This document shows, in pieces, positions 1-7,913 of a stretch of 64,000 bases of DNA. The DNA lies in NCBI GenBank assembly GCA_045590955.1, contig JAZNSB010000003.1:8770-72769 (forward strand). The letters run 5' to 3'. Under the pieces are notes generated by a model, which saw only the letters and a list, made by a program, of their open reading frames with translations, did not search any database and was not told the origin of the DNA. This stretch comes from JAZNSB01 sp045590955. GTDB taxonomy: Bacteria; Pseudomonadota; Alphaproteobacteria; RF32; CAG-239. How positions within the stretch are numbered: position 1 is the stretch's first letter; the number at the start of each line of letters is the position of its first letter. Position numbers and translations under genes: made by a program.

Positions 1-845
1 GTTTTTTCTAAGTCTTTTTGCGAAAGAGACGTAACTGAATTTTTATCTTTTGACTTTGTAAGTAATTCAAAAGATGGTTTAACATAAGAATCAACAACAG
101 AAACAACTCTTGTTTTTTCAATAGGTTGAACAGGTGTTTTTAATGTTTTTTCTTCTTTTTTATTTACTTTCTTTTTAGGTGTTTTGCGCTCAATTCTTGT
201 AGGTGTTTGTCTTTTGAAAATAATGGACCAGGCAAAAAAACCTATAATCATGATTATTTTGAAAATTAAAAACAAAAATCTGTAGATGTAGTTGCAAATT
301 TTTAACCAAAACTTGTAATTTATACCAACGGAAAAATTAAATGACAAAAAGCTTAAGAGTGAAAAAACAGTAATCAAAATATATTTGGTTAAATTTGAAG
401 GATATAGGTTGTTAGCTAAGCTAAAAACAAACTCTGAAATTTTATATCCGGCAAGCCCGCCTAACTTAAATAAATTAAATTCTGTTGGAATAGAGTTTAA
501 CGAAATGGAAAGCGTTAACACACCCAAAATAAAGGCAAAAAATCTTGAATAAGGACATATTAGTTCTTCTTTTTTTAAATTACTGTATCCCCAGAATAAA
601 GGTGCAATTAAAAATATAATTAGAGAAAAACCAAACCAATGAAGAATAAAGGTGGCAAAATTTGCTCCTGTAGGGCCAAAAAAGTTTTTTACTGGTAGAG
701 AGTTTGAAATTAGAAAAGAACTGTCTGTAGGGTTGTAAAAAACGCAACTACCCCAACAAAAAACAACAAACATCATAATGCCAAGACCTGTTGCTTGTCT
801 GAGTATTTGTTTAAATATGTTTTTTTGTTTTTTGCGTTTTGCCAT
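1..845 (-). CDS. ftsK: DNA translocase FtsK, N-terminal part (runs off left edge)
   Basis: FtsK is the septal DNA pump that clears chromosome DNA at division and activates Xer recombination at dif. About 281 codons are visible from an ATG at 845, preceded by AAGGAG. The reading starts MAKRKKQKN and shows four or five hydrophobic segments within the first 210 residues, including the GPTGAN...FGF and LGGLAGY patterns typical of the FtsK membrane domain. A Lys/Pro-rich linker follows, then PSFELL and SLSQKDLEK, which match the start of the FtsK alpha/beta region. The motor and gamma domains lie outside the window. It is divergent from fabD. XerD, its recombination partner, is encoded about 11 kb away. 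Identification is by sequence pattern; confident. Confidence 0.85.
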   Translation of the reverse strand, partial: MAKRKKQKNIFKQILRQATGLGIMMFVVFCWGSCVFYNPTDSSFLISNSLPVKNFFGPTGANFATFILHWFGFSLIIFLIAPLFWGYSNLKKEELICPYSRFFAFILGVLTLSISLNSIPTEFNLFKLGGLAGYKISEFVFSLANNLYPSNLTKYILITVFSLLSFLSFNFSVGINYKFWLKICNYIYRFLFLIFKIIMIIGFFAWSIIFKRQTPTRIERKTPKKKVNKKEEKTLKTPVQPIEKTRVVSVVDSYVKPSFELLTKSKDKNSVTSLSQKDLEK

Positions 846-961
846 GTTTTTCTCCTTATAAACAGTGTTATTCTAATCTTTATAAATTAACATCAGATTA
901 AAAACTTGACTTTTTTACAATAATAATTCACCCTGTTTTTGAAACTTTTGAAAGGATATTT

Positions 962-1915
962 ATGACAAATGCTTTTGTTTTCCCGGGACAGGGATCTCAG
1001 TATATTGGGATGGGAAAATCTCTGTATGAAAATTTTTCTTCTGCAAAAAATGTGTTTGAAAGAGTTAATAATGCGCTTTCTCAAAATCTTACAAAAATAA
1101 TGTTTGAAGGACCGGCAAATGATTTGTCTTTAACAGCAAATACACAGCCTGCTATTATGGCTGTTTCTATGGCGGTAACAGAGGTTTTGAAAAAAGATTT
1201 TGATTACGATATTACAAAAAAAGCAAAATTTTTTGCCGGTCATTCTTTGGGAGAATATTCTGCGCTATGTGCAACTCAAATGTTTGATTTGGAAGATACA
1301 GCTAAGTTACTCAAAATAAGAGGAGAAGCAATGCAAGAAGCTGTTCCTTTAGGGAAAGGCGGAATGGTTGCTGTTTTGGGGGTTGGTGTAAAAGATATTG
1401 GTGATTTGATAAAAAATGCTTCTGATGATAAGTTTTTTTGTGTAATGGCTAACGATAATGCCGACGGACAAGTGGTGTTGTCAGGTCATACAGAGGCAAT
1501 AGACAAAGTGTGTGCTTTAGCGCCGGAATATGGTGCAAAAAGATGTATTAAACTGCCAGTTTCTGCGCCGTTTCATAGTCCTTTGATGCAAAAAGCTGCA
1601 GAAAAAATGGCAGAAGCGTTAAACAATGTTAGAGTTTATAAACCGCTGGTACCTGTGGTTGAAAATGTTGTGGTAACACCGTTAGAAAACGAACATGAAA
1701 TTATAACAAGATTAATAGAGCAGGTTGTGTGTCCGGTAAGGTGGAGAGAAACAATGACCTTTTTTGAAGAAGAAGGTATAAATAAATTTATAGAGCTTGG
1801 TGCCGGAAAGGTTTTAACAACAATAGCAAAAAGAAACATGAACAATGTAATTTGTATAAATTTAGAAAAACCGGAAGATATAGAGGTTTTTGTTAGAGGA
1901 GAAGAAAATGTTTAG
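962..1915 (+). CDS. fabD: Malonyl-CoA:ACP transacylase
   Basis: FabD transfers malonate from CoA to acyl carrier protein, supplying the extender for fatty acid synthesis in the cytoplasm. The 317-residue product has normal family length. It has the N-terminal FPGQGSQ motif (residues 7-13), the nucleophile Ser95 in GHSLGEYSAL, Arg120 in IRGEAMQ, and His205 in SAPFHSPLM, the catalytic dyad partner. The ATG at 962 has GAAAGG about 8 bases upstream. The gene overlaps fabG by 8 bases, so the two are probably translationally coupled. The acpP and fabF genes that usually follow are absent. Confidence 0.96.
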   Translation: MTNAFVFPGQGSQYIGMGKSLYENFSSAKNVFERVNNALSQNLTKIMFEGPANDLSLTANTQPAIMAVSMAVTEVLKKDFDYDITKKAKFFAGHSLGEYSALCATQMFDLEDTAKLLKIRGEAMQEAVPLGKGGMVAVLGVGVKDIGDLIKNASDDKFFCVMANDNADGQVVLSGHTEAIDKVCALAPEYGAKRCIKLPVSAPFHSPLMQKAAEKMAEALNNVRVYKPLVPVVENVVVTPLENEHEIITRLIEQVVCPVRWRETMTFFEEEGINKFIELGAGKVLTTIAKRNMNNVICINLEKPEDIEVFVRGEENV

Positions 1916-2645
1916 ATTAGACGGAAAAAAAGCTTTAGTAACCGGAGCCGCAGGCGGATTAGGCGATAAAATCGTTAGAACACTTCATTCTTTGGGAGCA
2001 ACAGTTGTTTTAACAGATATGAATGCTCAACCAATGAATGAGATTAAAGAAGATCTCAAAGAAAGAGTTTTTGTTTTTGCAGCAAATCTGTCAAACGATG
2101 AAGAAGTAAACAATATGGTAAAAAGTATTGAGGAACAAGTTGGAACAATTGATATATTGATTAACAACGCCGGGCTTACCAGAGACAATTTGTTTATGAG
2201 AATGTCTGATGAAGAGTGGCAACTTGTTTTGGATGTTAATTTAACGGCAGGTTTTAAGTTAGCACGAAAGCTGATTAGACCGATGATGAAAAACAGATGG
2301 GGAAGAATTATAGGAATAGCATCCGTTGTTGGAGCAATGGGCAATCTTGGACAAGCAAATTATGCTGCTTCAAAAGCAGGAATGGTTGCTATGAATAAAT
2401 GTTTGGCTCAAGAAATTGGTTCTAGAAACATTACTGTTAATTCTGTTGCTCCAGGGTTTATCAGAACAAAAATGACAGATGTATTGCCAGAGAATGTTAA
2501 AGAAGAATTGATGAAAAAAATTCCTTTAGCTCGACTTGGCGAGGCCCAGGATGTTGCAAATGCTGTTGCTTTTTTGGCATCTGAAGAAGCAGCATATATT
2601 ACAGGACAAACAATTCACATAAATGGTGGAATGGCAATGATTTAA
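1908..2645 (+). CDS. fabG: 3-oxoacyl-ACP reductase
   Basis: FabG reduces 3-ketoacyl-ACP with NADPH in each elongation cycle of fatty acid synthesis. The start chosen is the ATG at 1908 (MFRLDGKKALVTG), with AGAGGAG just upstream inside the end of fabD; an in-frame TTG at 1890 gives an unneeded 6-residue extension. The product has 245 residues, the usual size. Motifs of a classical short-chain dehydrogenase are complete: the cofactor loop TGAAGGLG, NNAG at 86-89, and the catalytic Ser139, Tyr152 and Lys156. The C-terminus ends in the typical GQTIHINGGMAMI. A strong terminator follows directly. Confidence 0.96.
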   Translation: MFRLDGKKALVTGAAGGLGDKIVRTLHSLGATVVLTDMNAQPMNEIKEDLKERVFVFAANLSNDEEVNNMVKSIEEQVGTIDILINNAGLTRDNLFMRMSDEEWQLVLDVNLTAGFKLARKLIRPMMKNRWGRIIGIASVVGAMGNLGQANYAASKAGMVAMNKCLAQEIGSRNITVNSVAPGFIRTKMTDVLPENVKEELMKKIPLARLGEAQDVANAVAFLASEEAAYITGQTIHINGGMAMI

Positions 2646-2662
2646 GTCAAAAAAGGTATTAA

Positions 2663-2687
2663 AAAACCCCGCATTTTGCGGGGTTTT
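2663..2687. terminator. Bidirectional rho-independent terminator between fabG and hydA
   Basis: A 10-bp perfect stem (AAAACCCCGC pairing with GCGGGGTTTT) with a 5-base loop is flanked by A-rich and T-rich tracts on either side. It lies between convergent fabG and hydA and should end both transcripts. Confidence 0.9.
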
Positions 2688-2691
2688 GTTT

Positions 2692-4464
2692 TTATCTTTT
2701 AGCATATTTTGCTCTTGGAACATAATGCGTATGCAATAGTTCGTGAGCTTTGCCTTTTCCTGCTTCTCCCAAAAATTCTGTATATACTTGTTTTACAGAT
2801 TCATTGTGGTGAGATAATCTATTTGATGAATTTAGATCTTCTTTTAATAGACCTTGAGCTCTTTTTGCTCTGATTTCATCTGTAATTCCTCGGGGTTTTG
2901 GTTGATCAGGAAGCATTACCCTTGGTTGTCCGCCACCGGCGATACAACCGCCACGGCAAGCCATAACCTCTACAAAGTGGTATGGAAGCTCTTCATTGTT
3001 TGCTTTTGCGTTGCGAATCTGGTCTAACACTGTTTCAACATTTTTTGCACCGTGAGCAACTGCAATACGAACCTTTGTTCCGTTAATGTCTATTTCTGCT
3101 TTTTTGATACCGTCAAGACCAACCACATCAACAAAATCTATGTTTCCAAGCTCTTTGCCTGTTACATAAAAGTATGCGGTTCTCAATGCTGCGGTCATTA
3201 CGCCGCCGGTTACTCCAAAAATGGTGCCGGCACCGGTGTATTCTCCAAGAGGAGAATCTGCCGGTTCTTCAGGAAGTTTTCTGAAAGCAATACCGGCTTG
3301 TTTTATCATGCGACAAAGCTCTCTTGTGGTAAGAGAAACGTCAACATCTTGATAACCGGAAGAAGACATGTCTTCAGAACGCTGAATCTCCCATTTTTTG
3401 GCAGTGCAGGGCATAACCGAAATCACACGAATGTTTGCCGGATCAAGATTCATTTTTTGAGCATAATATGTTTTTGCTAAAGCACCAACCATTGCTTGAG
3501 GTGATTTGCATGTAGAGAAGTTTGGTATCATATCTTGATGATATTTTTCCATAAGATCAACCCATGCAGGACAACAAGATGTCATCAACGGCAGTTTTTC
3601 AGGTTCTGATGTAAATCTTTTTACAAATTCTGTTGCTTCTTCAATAATTGTTAAGTCAGCACCAAAGTTTGTGTCAAAAACCTTGTCAAAACCAAGTCTG
3701 CGCAATGCTGCATATGTTTTTCCTGTTAAATTTTCTCCAAAATCATAGCCGAACTCTTCGCCAATTGCTACTCTTACGGCAGGAGCAATTTGAACAATGG
3801 TTGTTATGTTTGGGTCATTTATCATGTCCCAAACTTTTTGTGTTTCGTCATATTCAACAATTGCACCTGTCGGACAGTGAGCAGAACATTGTCCACATTT
3901 TATGCAAGGGCTGTCTGCTAAAGGAATGCCACCGGCGGCAGAAATTCTTGTGGCAAGACCTCTGTTTAAGAAGCTTAGAGCCCAAACGTTTTGTTGGTTT
4001 TGACAAACGTCTACACAGCGTCCACAAAGCACACATTTATCTGGGTGTAAAACAATAGATTTAGTAGAATCGTCGGAAGGCAACCCTTTTACCAAAGATG
4101 GCAAATCTTCATTTTCAATACCGAAAGAGTGTGCCAAATCTTGCAATTCACAATGTCCTGAGCGCAAACACGTTAAACACTGATTAGGGTGTGCTGACAA
4201 AATAAGCTCTAAAACAGATCTGCGAACAGAAACAATTTCTGGATCTGAGGTGATAATTTTCATTCCTTCAGCAACAGGTGTGCAACAAGATCTTAAAATT
4301 CTACCATTAACCTTTACAATGCATATACCACAACCGGCAGAAGGGTCTACATCGGGGTGCTTACAAAGGGTTGGAATATCAATTTGAACGGTTCTTGCGG
4401 CTTCTAAAATGGTTGTACCCTCAGGAACATCTACTTCAAATTTATCAATTGTGATTTTTACCAT
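2692..4464 (-). CDS. hydA: [FeFe] hydrogenase catalytic subunit (HydA/HndD type)
   Basis: This is the H2-forming or H2-oxidising subunit of a multimeric [FeFe] hydrogenase. The start is the ATG at 4464 (MVKITIDKF) behind AGGAGG; upstream in-frame starts lie inside hydB. The 590 residues hold, in order: a plant-type [2Fe-2S] ferredoxin domain (C34, C45, C48, C60 or C61), a His-Cys3 [4Fe-4S] site (H92, C96, C99, C105), two more [4Fe-4S] sites (C144-C154 and C187-C197), and the H-cluster motifs TSCCPAW (C297/C298), MPCTAKK (C352) and CRGGC (C503, C507). The C-terminal small-subunit domain is fused. It forms an operon with hydB and hydC, as in NAD(P)-linked or electron-bifurcating enzymes. The maturases HydE, HydF and HydG are not in the window. 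Confidence 0.95.
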   Translation of the reverse strand: MVKITIDKFEVDVPEGTTILEAARTVQIDIPTLCKHPDVDPSAGCGICIVKVNGRILRSCCTPVAEGMKIITSDPEIVSVRRSVLELILSAHPNQCLTCLRSGHCELQDLAHSFGIENEDLPSLVKGLPSDDSTKSIVLHPDKCVLCGRCVDVCQNQQNVWALSFLNRGLATRISAAGGIPLADSPCIKCGQCSAHCPTGAIVEYDETQKVWDMINDPNITTIVQIAPAVRVAIGEEFGYDFGENLTGKTYAALRRLGFDKVFDTNFGADLTIIEEATEFVKRFTSEPEKLPLMTSCCPAWVDLMEKYHQDMIPNFSTCKSPQAMVGALAKTYYAQKMNLDPANIRVISVMPCTAKKWEIQRSEDMSSSGYQDVDVSLTTRELCRMIKQAGIAFRKLPEEPADSPLGEYTGAGTIFGVTGGVMTAALRTAYFYVTGKELGNIDFVDVVGLDGIKKAEIDINGTKVRIAVAHGAKNVETVLDQIRNAKANNEELPYHFVEVMACRGGCIAGGGQPRVMLPDQPKPRGITDEIRAKRAQGLLKEDLNSSNRLSHHNESVKQVYTEFLGEAGKGKAHELLHTHYVPRAKYAKR

Positions 4465-4465
4465 A

Positions 4466-6142
4466 TTATTTTTCCTCCTTTGCTTCTTCATTAACCTTTT
4501 CCAGATATTCATTTTCATAGAAATGAAGTGTGGAAAGAACGGGGTTTGGAGCTGTTTGACCTAAACCACACAAAGAAGCTTTTTGCATTGCTGTTGCAAT
4601 TTGTTTAAGTTTTTCAATGTCTTTTTTTGTTGCTTCACCGTCATTTATTTTTTTGAGCAAAGACAACATCTGTTTTCCACCAATTCTGCATGGAGCGCAT
4701 TTACCACAAGATTCATCTACTGTAAAGTCAAGATAGAAACTGGCAAGCTTTACCATGTCTTGAGTGTCATCAATAACAATCATACCGCCTGAACCCATAA
4801 TAGACCCAACCTCTTTTAAGGCATCATAACAAACACCAAGGTCAAGTTTGTCGGCCGGAATCACACCTCCCGAAGGGCCTCCTGTTTGTACAGCTTTTAA
4901 TTTTTTACCACTGGGAACACCACCGCCAATTTCGTTTACAATTTCATTTATGGAAGTACCCATTGGAATTTCTATTAATCCGGAATGTTCAACTTGTCCG
5001 GTTAAAGCAAAAACCTTGGTTCCTTTTGAGGTTGCGGTTCCAAAAGATGCAAACCAATCGGCACCCTTTAATATAATAGAAGGAATGTTGCCCAAAGTTT
5101 CAACATTGTTTACACAACTTGGCTTGTCCCACAATCCTTTGTTTGTAGGATAAGGAGGTCTTGGACGAGGAGTTCCTCTGTGTCCTTCTATTGAACGGAT
5201 TAAAGCTGTTTCTTCTCCGCAAACAAAAGCTCCGGCACCAAGACGAATATCTATATCAAAAGAAAAGTCTGTACCCATAATGTTTTTGCCAAGCAAAAGA
5301 GTTTTTTTGCAACTTTTTATTGCTTTACTAATTCTTTCCACGGCAAGAGGATATTCTGCTCTGATATAGAACCAACCTTGTGTTGCGCCAGTAGCATATG
5401 CAGCAATCATCATACCCTCAATAACAGCATGAGGGTCTCCCTCTAAGATACTTCTGTCCATGTATGCGCCAGGGTCTCCTTCGTCACCATTACAGATAAT
5501 AAATTTTTCATCAACGGTTGGAACTTTTGCTGCAAGCTCCCACTTCATGCCGGTGGAGAATCCACCACCACCACGACCGCGTAGGCCTGATTTTTTGATT
5601 TCTTCAACAACTTGAGCCGGTGTCATGGTTTTCAAAACTTTTTCTAAAGCCAAATATCCGCCCCTGGCAATATATTCTTGAATATCTTCCGGGTTAATAA
5701 GACCGGCGTTTTGAAGAACAACCTTCTTTTGTTTTGTAAAGAAAGGCAGTTCTAAAGAAAGGATGTGTTGTTCTAATTTTTCCGGCATTTTGTATTGTTC
5801 ATCTTTAACGGCAGGAACAACGTATTCTAACATGATTTCTTTGAGGCTTTCAGCTGTTAATCTTTTGAACAAAACATCTTTTCTGCCTTTTATTTCTACC
5901 CTAACAAGAGGTCCTTGAGCACACAAGCCCATACAACCTGTTGGAACAAGACGTATTTTATCCTGAAGACCTTGCTCCTCAATAATAGAGCTCATTTCTG
6001 TCAAAAGGTCATCTGCACCGGAAGATTTACATCCGGTTGAGTGGCAACAATAAAGGTGGGCAACAAAGGAATCCAGTTCGTTTTTTTTGTTTTGCGCAAT
6101 TGCATGAATGTTAAATCTTGGGTCGTTTTGTAAATCTACCAT
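4466..6142 (-). CDS. hydB: [FeFe] hydrogenase flavin/NAD(H) subunit (NuoF-like HydB)
   Basis: HydB is the diaphorase subunit that binds FMN and NAD(P)H and passes electrons to HydA and ferredoxin. The 558 residues begin with a thioredoxin-like [2Fe-2S] domain (C33, C38, C70, C74). A NuoF core follows with the Gly-rich FMN loop (GRGGGGFSTG), NGDEGDPGAYMDR and the IRSIEGHRG nucleotide region, then the [4Fe-4S] motif ESCGKCAPC near residue 480. The protein ends soon after GLGQTAPNPVL. Many HydB proteins carry a further C-terminal double [4Fe-4S] ferredoxin domain, and that is missing here. The gene lies 3 bases after hydC and 1 base before hydA, so the three are tightly coupled. Confidence 0.93.
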   Translation of the reverse strand: MVDLQNDPRFNIHAIAQNKKNELDSFVAHLYCCHSTGCKSSGADDLLTEMSSIIEEQGLQDKIRLVPTGCMGLCAQGPLVRVEIKGRKDVLFKRLTAESLKEIMLEYVVPAVKDEQYKMPEKLEQHILSLELPFFTKQKKVVLQNAGLINPEDIQEYIARGGYLALEKVLKTMTPAQVVEEIKKSGLRGRGGGGFSTGMKWELAAKVPTVDEKFIICNGDEGDPGAYMDRSILEGDPHAVIEGMMIAAYATGATQGWFYIRAEYPLAVERISKAIKSCKKTLLLGKNIMGTDFSFDIDIRLGAGAFVCGEETALIRSIEGHRGTPRPRPPYPTNKGLWDKPSCVNNVETLGNIPSIILKGADWFASFGTATSKGTKVFALTGQVEHSGLIEIPMGTSINEIVNEIGGGVPSGKKLKAVQTGGPSGGVIPADKLDLGVCYDALKEVGSIMGSGGMIVIDDTQDMVKLASFYLDFTVDESCGKCAPCRIGGKQMLSLLKKINDGEATKKDIEKLKQIATAMQKASLCGLGQTAPNPVLSTLHFYENEYLEKVNEEAKEEK

Positions 6143-6145
6143 GTT

Positions 6146-6628
6146 CTACTCCTTTGTTTCTTGAGCAAAAGTGTCTTTCCACTCTTGGATAATATCTTTA
6201 ACCATGTCGGGGGTTACTCGACCATAAGTTTTTCCGTTGATAACACAAACAGGCGCAAGACCACAACAACCAACACAGCGCACACATTGTAGGTGGAACA
6301 TTTTATCGTTTGTGGATTGACCTTCTTGTATGCCAAGCTCTTTTTTAAATTCTTCTAAAACGGCATCGTTGCCTTTTAAGAAGCACGCAGTTCCTGTGCA
6401 AACAGAAATTACGGCTTTTCCAGGACTTTCAAGTTTAAACAAATTATAAAAAGTTAAAACTTCATAGACCTTTGCCAAAGGAACATTCATGTGTTCGGCA
6501 AGCTCTGCGGCGTCTTCCCAGGGAACATACCCTTTTATATCTTGGATTTCGTGGAGGGCCATAATAAGAGAACCTCTCTTTTTTGCCCATTTTTTTGCGG
6601 TTTGTACTGCAATACTTGTGTCTGTCAT
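6146..6628 (-). CDS. hydC: [FeFe] hydrogenase NuoE-like subunit (HydC)
   Basis: HydC is the small thioredoxin-like [2Fe-2S] subunit that partners HydB. The start chosen is the ATG at 6628 (MTDTSIAVQ) with GAAAG upstream; an in-frame start at 6649 adds 7 residues. The 160-residue product has an N-terminal helical bundle and a [2Fe-2S] site with C77 and C82 in CTGTAC, and C118 and C122 in CVGCC followed by GLAPV. It is the first gene of hydCBA. The 160-bp gap to divergent lptF must hold its promoter; I found no convincing match there. Confidence 0.93.
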   Translation of the reverse strand: MTDTSIAVQTAKKWAKKRGSLIMALHEIQDIKGYVPWEDAAELAEHMNVPLAKVYEVLTFYNLFKLESPGKAVISVCTGTACFLKGNDAVLEEFKKELGIQEGQSTNDKMFHLQCVRCVGCCGLAPVCVINGKTYGRVTPDMVKDIIQEWKDTFAQETKE

Positions 6629-6775
6629 ATTTTTTTCTTTCAAAATCAAAAAACAATGTGTTTTATTGTAACCGTTATTTGTTAAAATGCACTTAAATTT
6701 TTATTTTGATAAACCATTTTTTACAAAAAAATAAGAAATTTTGTTTTTTTTAGTTTTATTATAAGAAAATGCGGT

Positions 6776-6781
6776 TATAAT
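6776..6781 (+). promoter_or_regulatory. Candidate -10 box placing lptF on a leaderless transcript
   Basis: A perfect TATAAT ends 7 bases before the lptF ATG at 6789, and no Shine-Dalgarno-like sequence precedes that ATG (the intervening bases are CACTCCC). The start of transcription would then fall at or next to the start codon. No good -35 box is visible. This is inference from spacing only. Confidence 0.4.
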
Positions 6782-6788
6782 CACTCCC

Positions 6789-7913
6789 ATGAAAAAAATA
6801 ACATGGTATATTGCAAAACAAACAATAGTTGGTTTTTGTGTGGTGTGTTTCTCTTTGATGTCAGTGTTGTGGCTTACACAATCACTGCGTTTTGTTGAGC
6901 TTATCACAAACAAAGGAATCTCAATGAGCATCTTTGCAGAGCTTACAACTTTATTGATGCCTAGAATTTTTGTTGTTTTGGCACCACTATCTGTTTTTGC
7001 TGCCGTAATGTTTACCTATAACAGAATGCTGTCAGACAGAGAGTTGGTGGTAATTAAATCTGCCGGAATTTCTTCTTGGCAAATTGTTAAACCGGCGTTG
7101 CTTGTTGGTTTTGTTCTGTCTTTTGTCTGTTTGTTTGTATACAATATTACAATTCCGTGGGCAGAAGTTAAGTTTAGGGAATTGCAGTGGAAGGTTGAAC
7201 ATGACGTGTCTCATCTTATGTTTAGAGAGGGTGAGTTTGTAAGCTTGCAACCGAGGTTGATGGTGTTTATTGCGTCGCACGAAAAAGATGGTGCGGTTAA
7301 GGGTGTTTTGGTAAATGACGAAAGAAAACCAACAAAAAAAGTAACGCTTTCTGCTGAACTTGGCAGGGTGATTTATACAGATAAAGGACCAAAGGTTTTG
7401 TTGGTAAATGGTTCAAGACAAGAGCTTGATCTAGACACAAAACAGTTTTCCAGCCTTTTCTTTGAAAGACATTCTATGGATTTTGGGGAGGGTTTTGAAA
7501 AAAACAAAAGAACACGTATAAGTCCGAGAGAAAAAAGTTTATATGAATTGCTGACAGCCTCTAATGATAAAACGCTATCAAAAACAGATATAAACAAATA
7601 CTTGGTTGAGGGAAACAAAAGGTTGTTTGCAGCGTTTTATAATATACTTTTTGCTCTGTTGGGCTGTTTAGGTCTGGTTTTAGGCAACTTTAACAGAAGG
7701 GGGCAGATTAAAACAATTTCTATATCTATTTTTGCGATGGTATTTGTTTTAGCGCTGGATTTAATGTTACAAAATATGGCGGCTAAACACATTTTTTTAT
7801 TGCCGGTGTTGTATGCAAACCTTTTGTTGCCAATGTCTTTTTGTTTGTTTTTGCTCTTTTTTTATACCCCGGGAATGTTTCAAAAACTGCGGAGATCGGT
7901 GCATGAAAAATAA
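6789..7913 (+). CDS. lptF: LPS export ABC permease LptF
   Basis: LptF is one of two inner-membrane permeases of the LptB2FGC transporter that pulls lipopolysaccharide from the inner membrane. The 374 residues show the YjgP/YjgQ layout: transmembrane helices at about 12-30, 50-75 and 98-120, a periplasmic jellyroll region, and three more helices after residue 275. The segment around DRELVVIKSAGIS is a typical coupling region. It heads lptF-lptD-surA-rsmA and overlaps lptD by 11 bases. The partner lptG, normally adjacent, is encoded 25 kb away. Assignment as LptF rather than LptG rests on comparison with the other copy at 32556. Confidence 0.88.
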   Translation: MKKITWYIAKQTIVGFCVVCFSLMSVLWLTQSLRFVELITNKGISMSIFAELTTLLMPRIFVVLAPLSVFAAVMFTYNRMLSDRELVVIKSAGISSWQIVKPALLVGFVLSFVCLFVYNITIPWAEVKFRELQWKVEHDVSHLMFREGEFVSLQPRLMVFIASHEKDGAVKGVLVNDERKPTKKVTLSAELGRVIYTDKGPKVLLVNGSRQELDLDTKQFSSLFFERHSMDFGEGFEKNKRTRISPREKSLYELLTASNDKTLSKTDINKYLVEGNKRLFAAFYNILFALLGCLGLVLGNFNRRGQIKTISISIFAMVFVLALDLMLQNMAAKHIFLLPVLYANLLLPMSFCLFLLFFYTPGMFQKLRRSVHEK

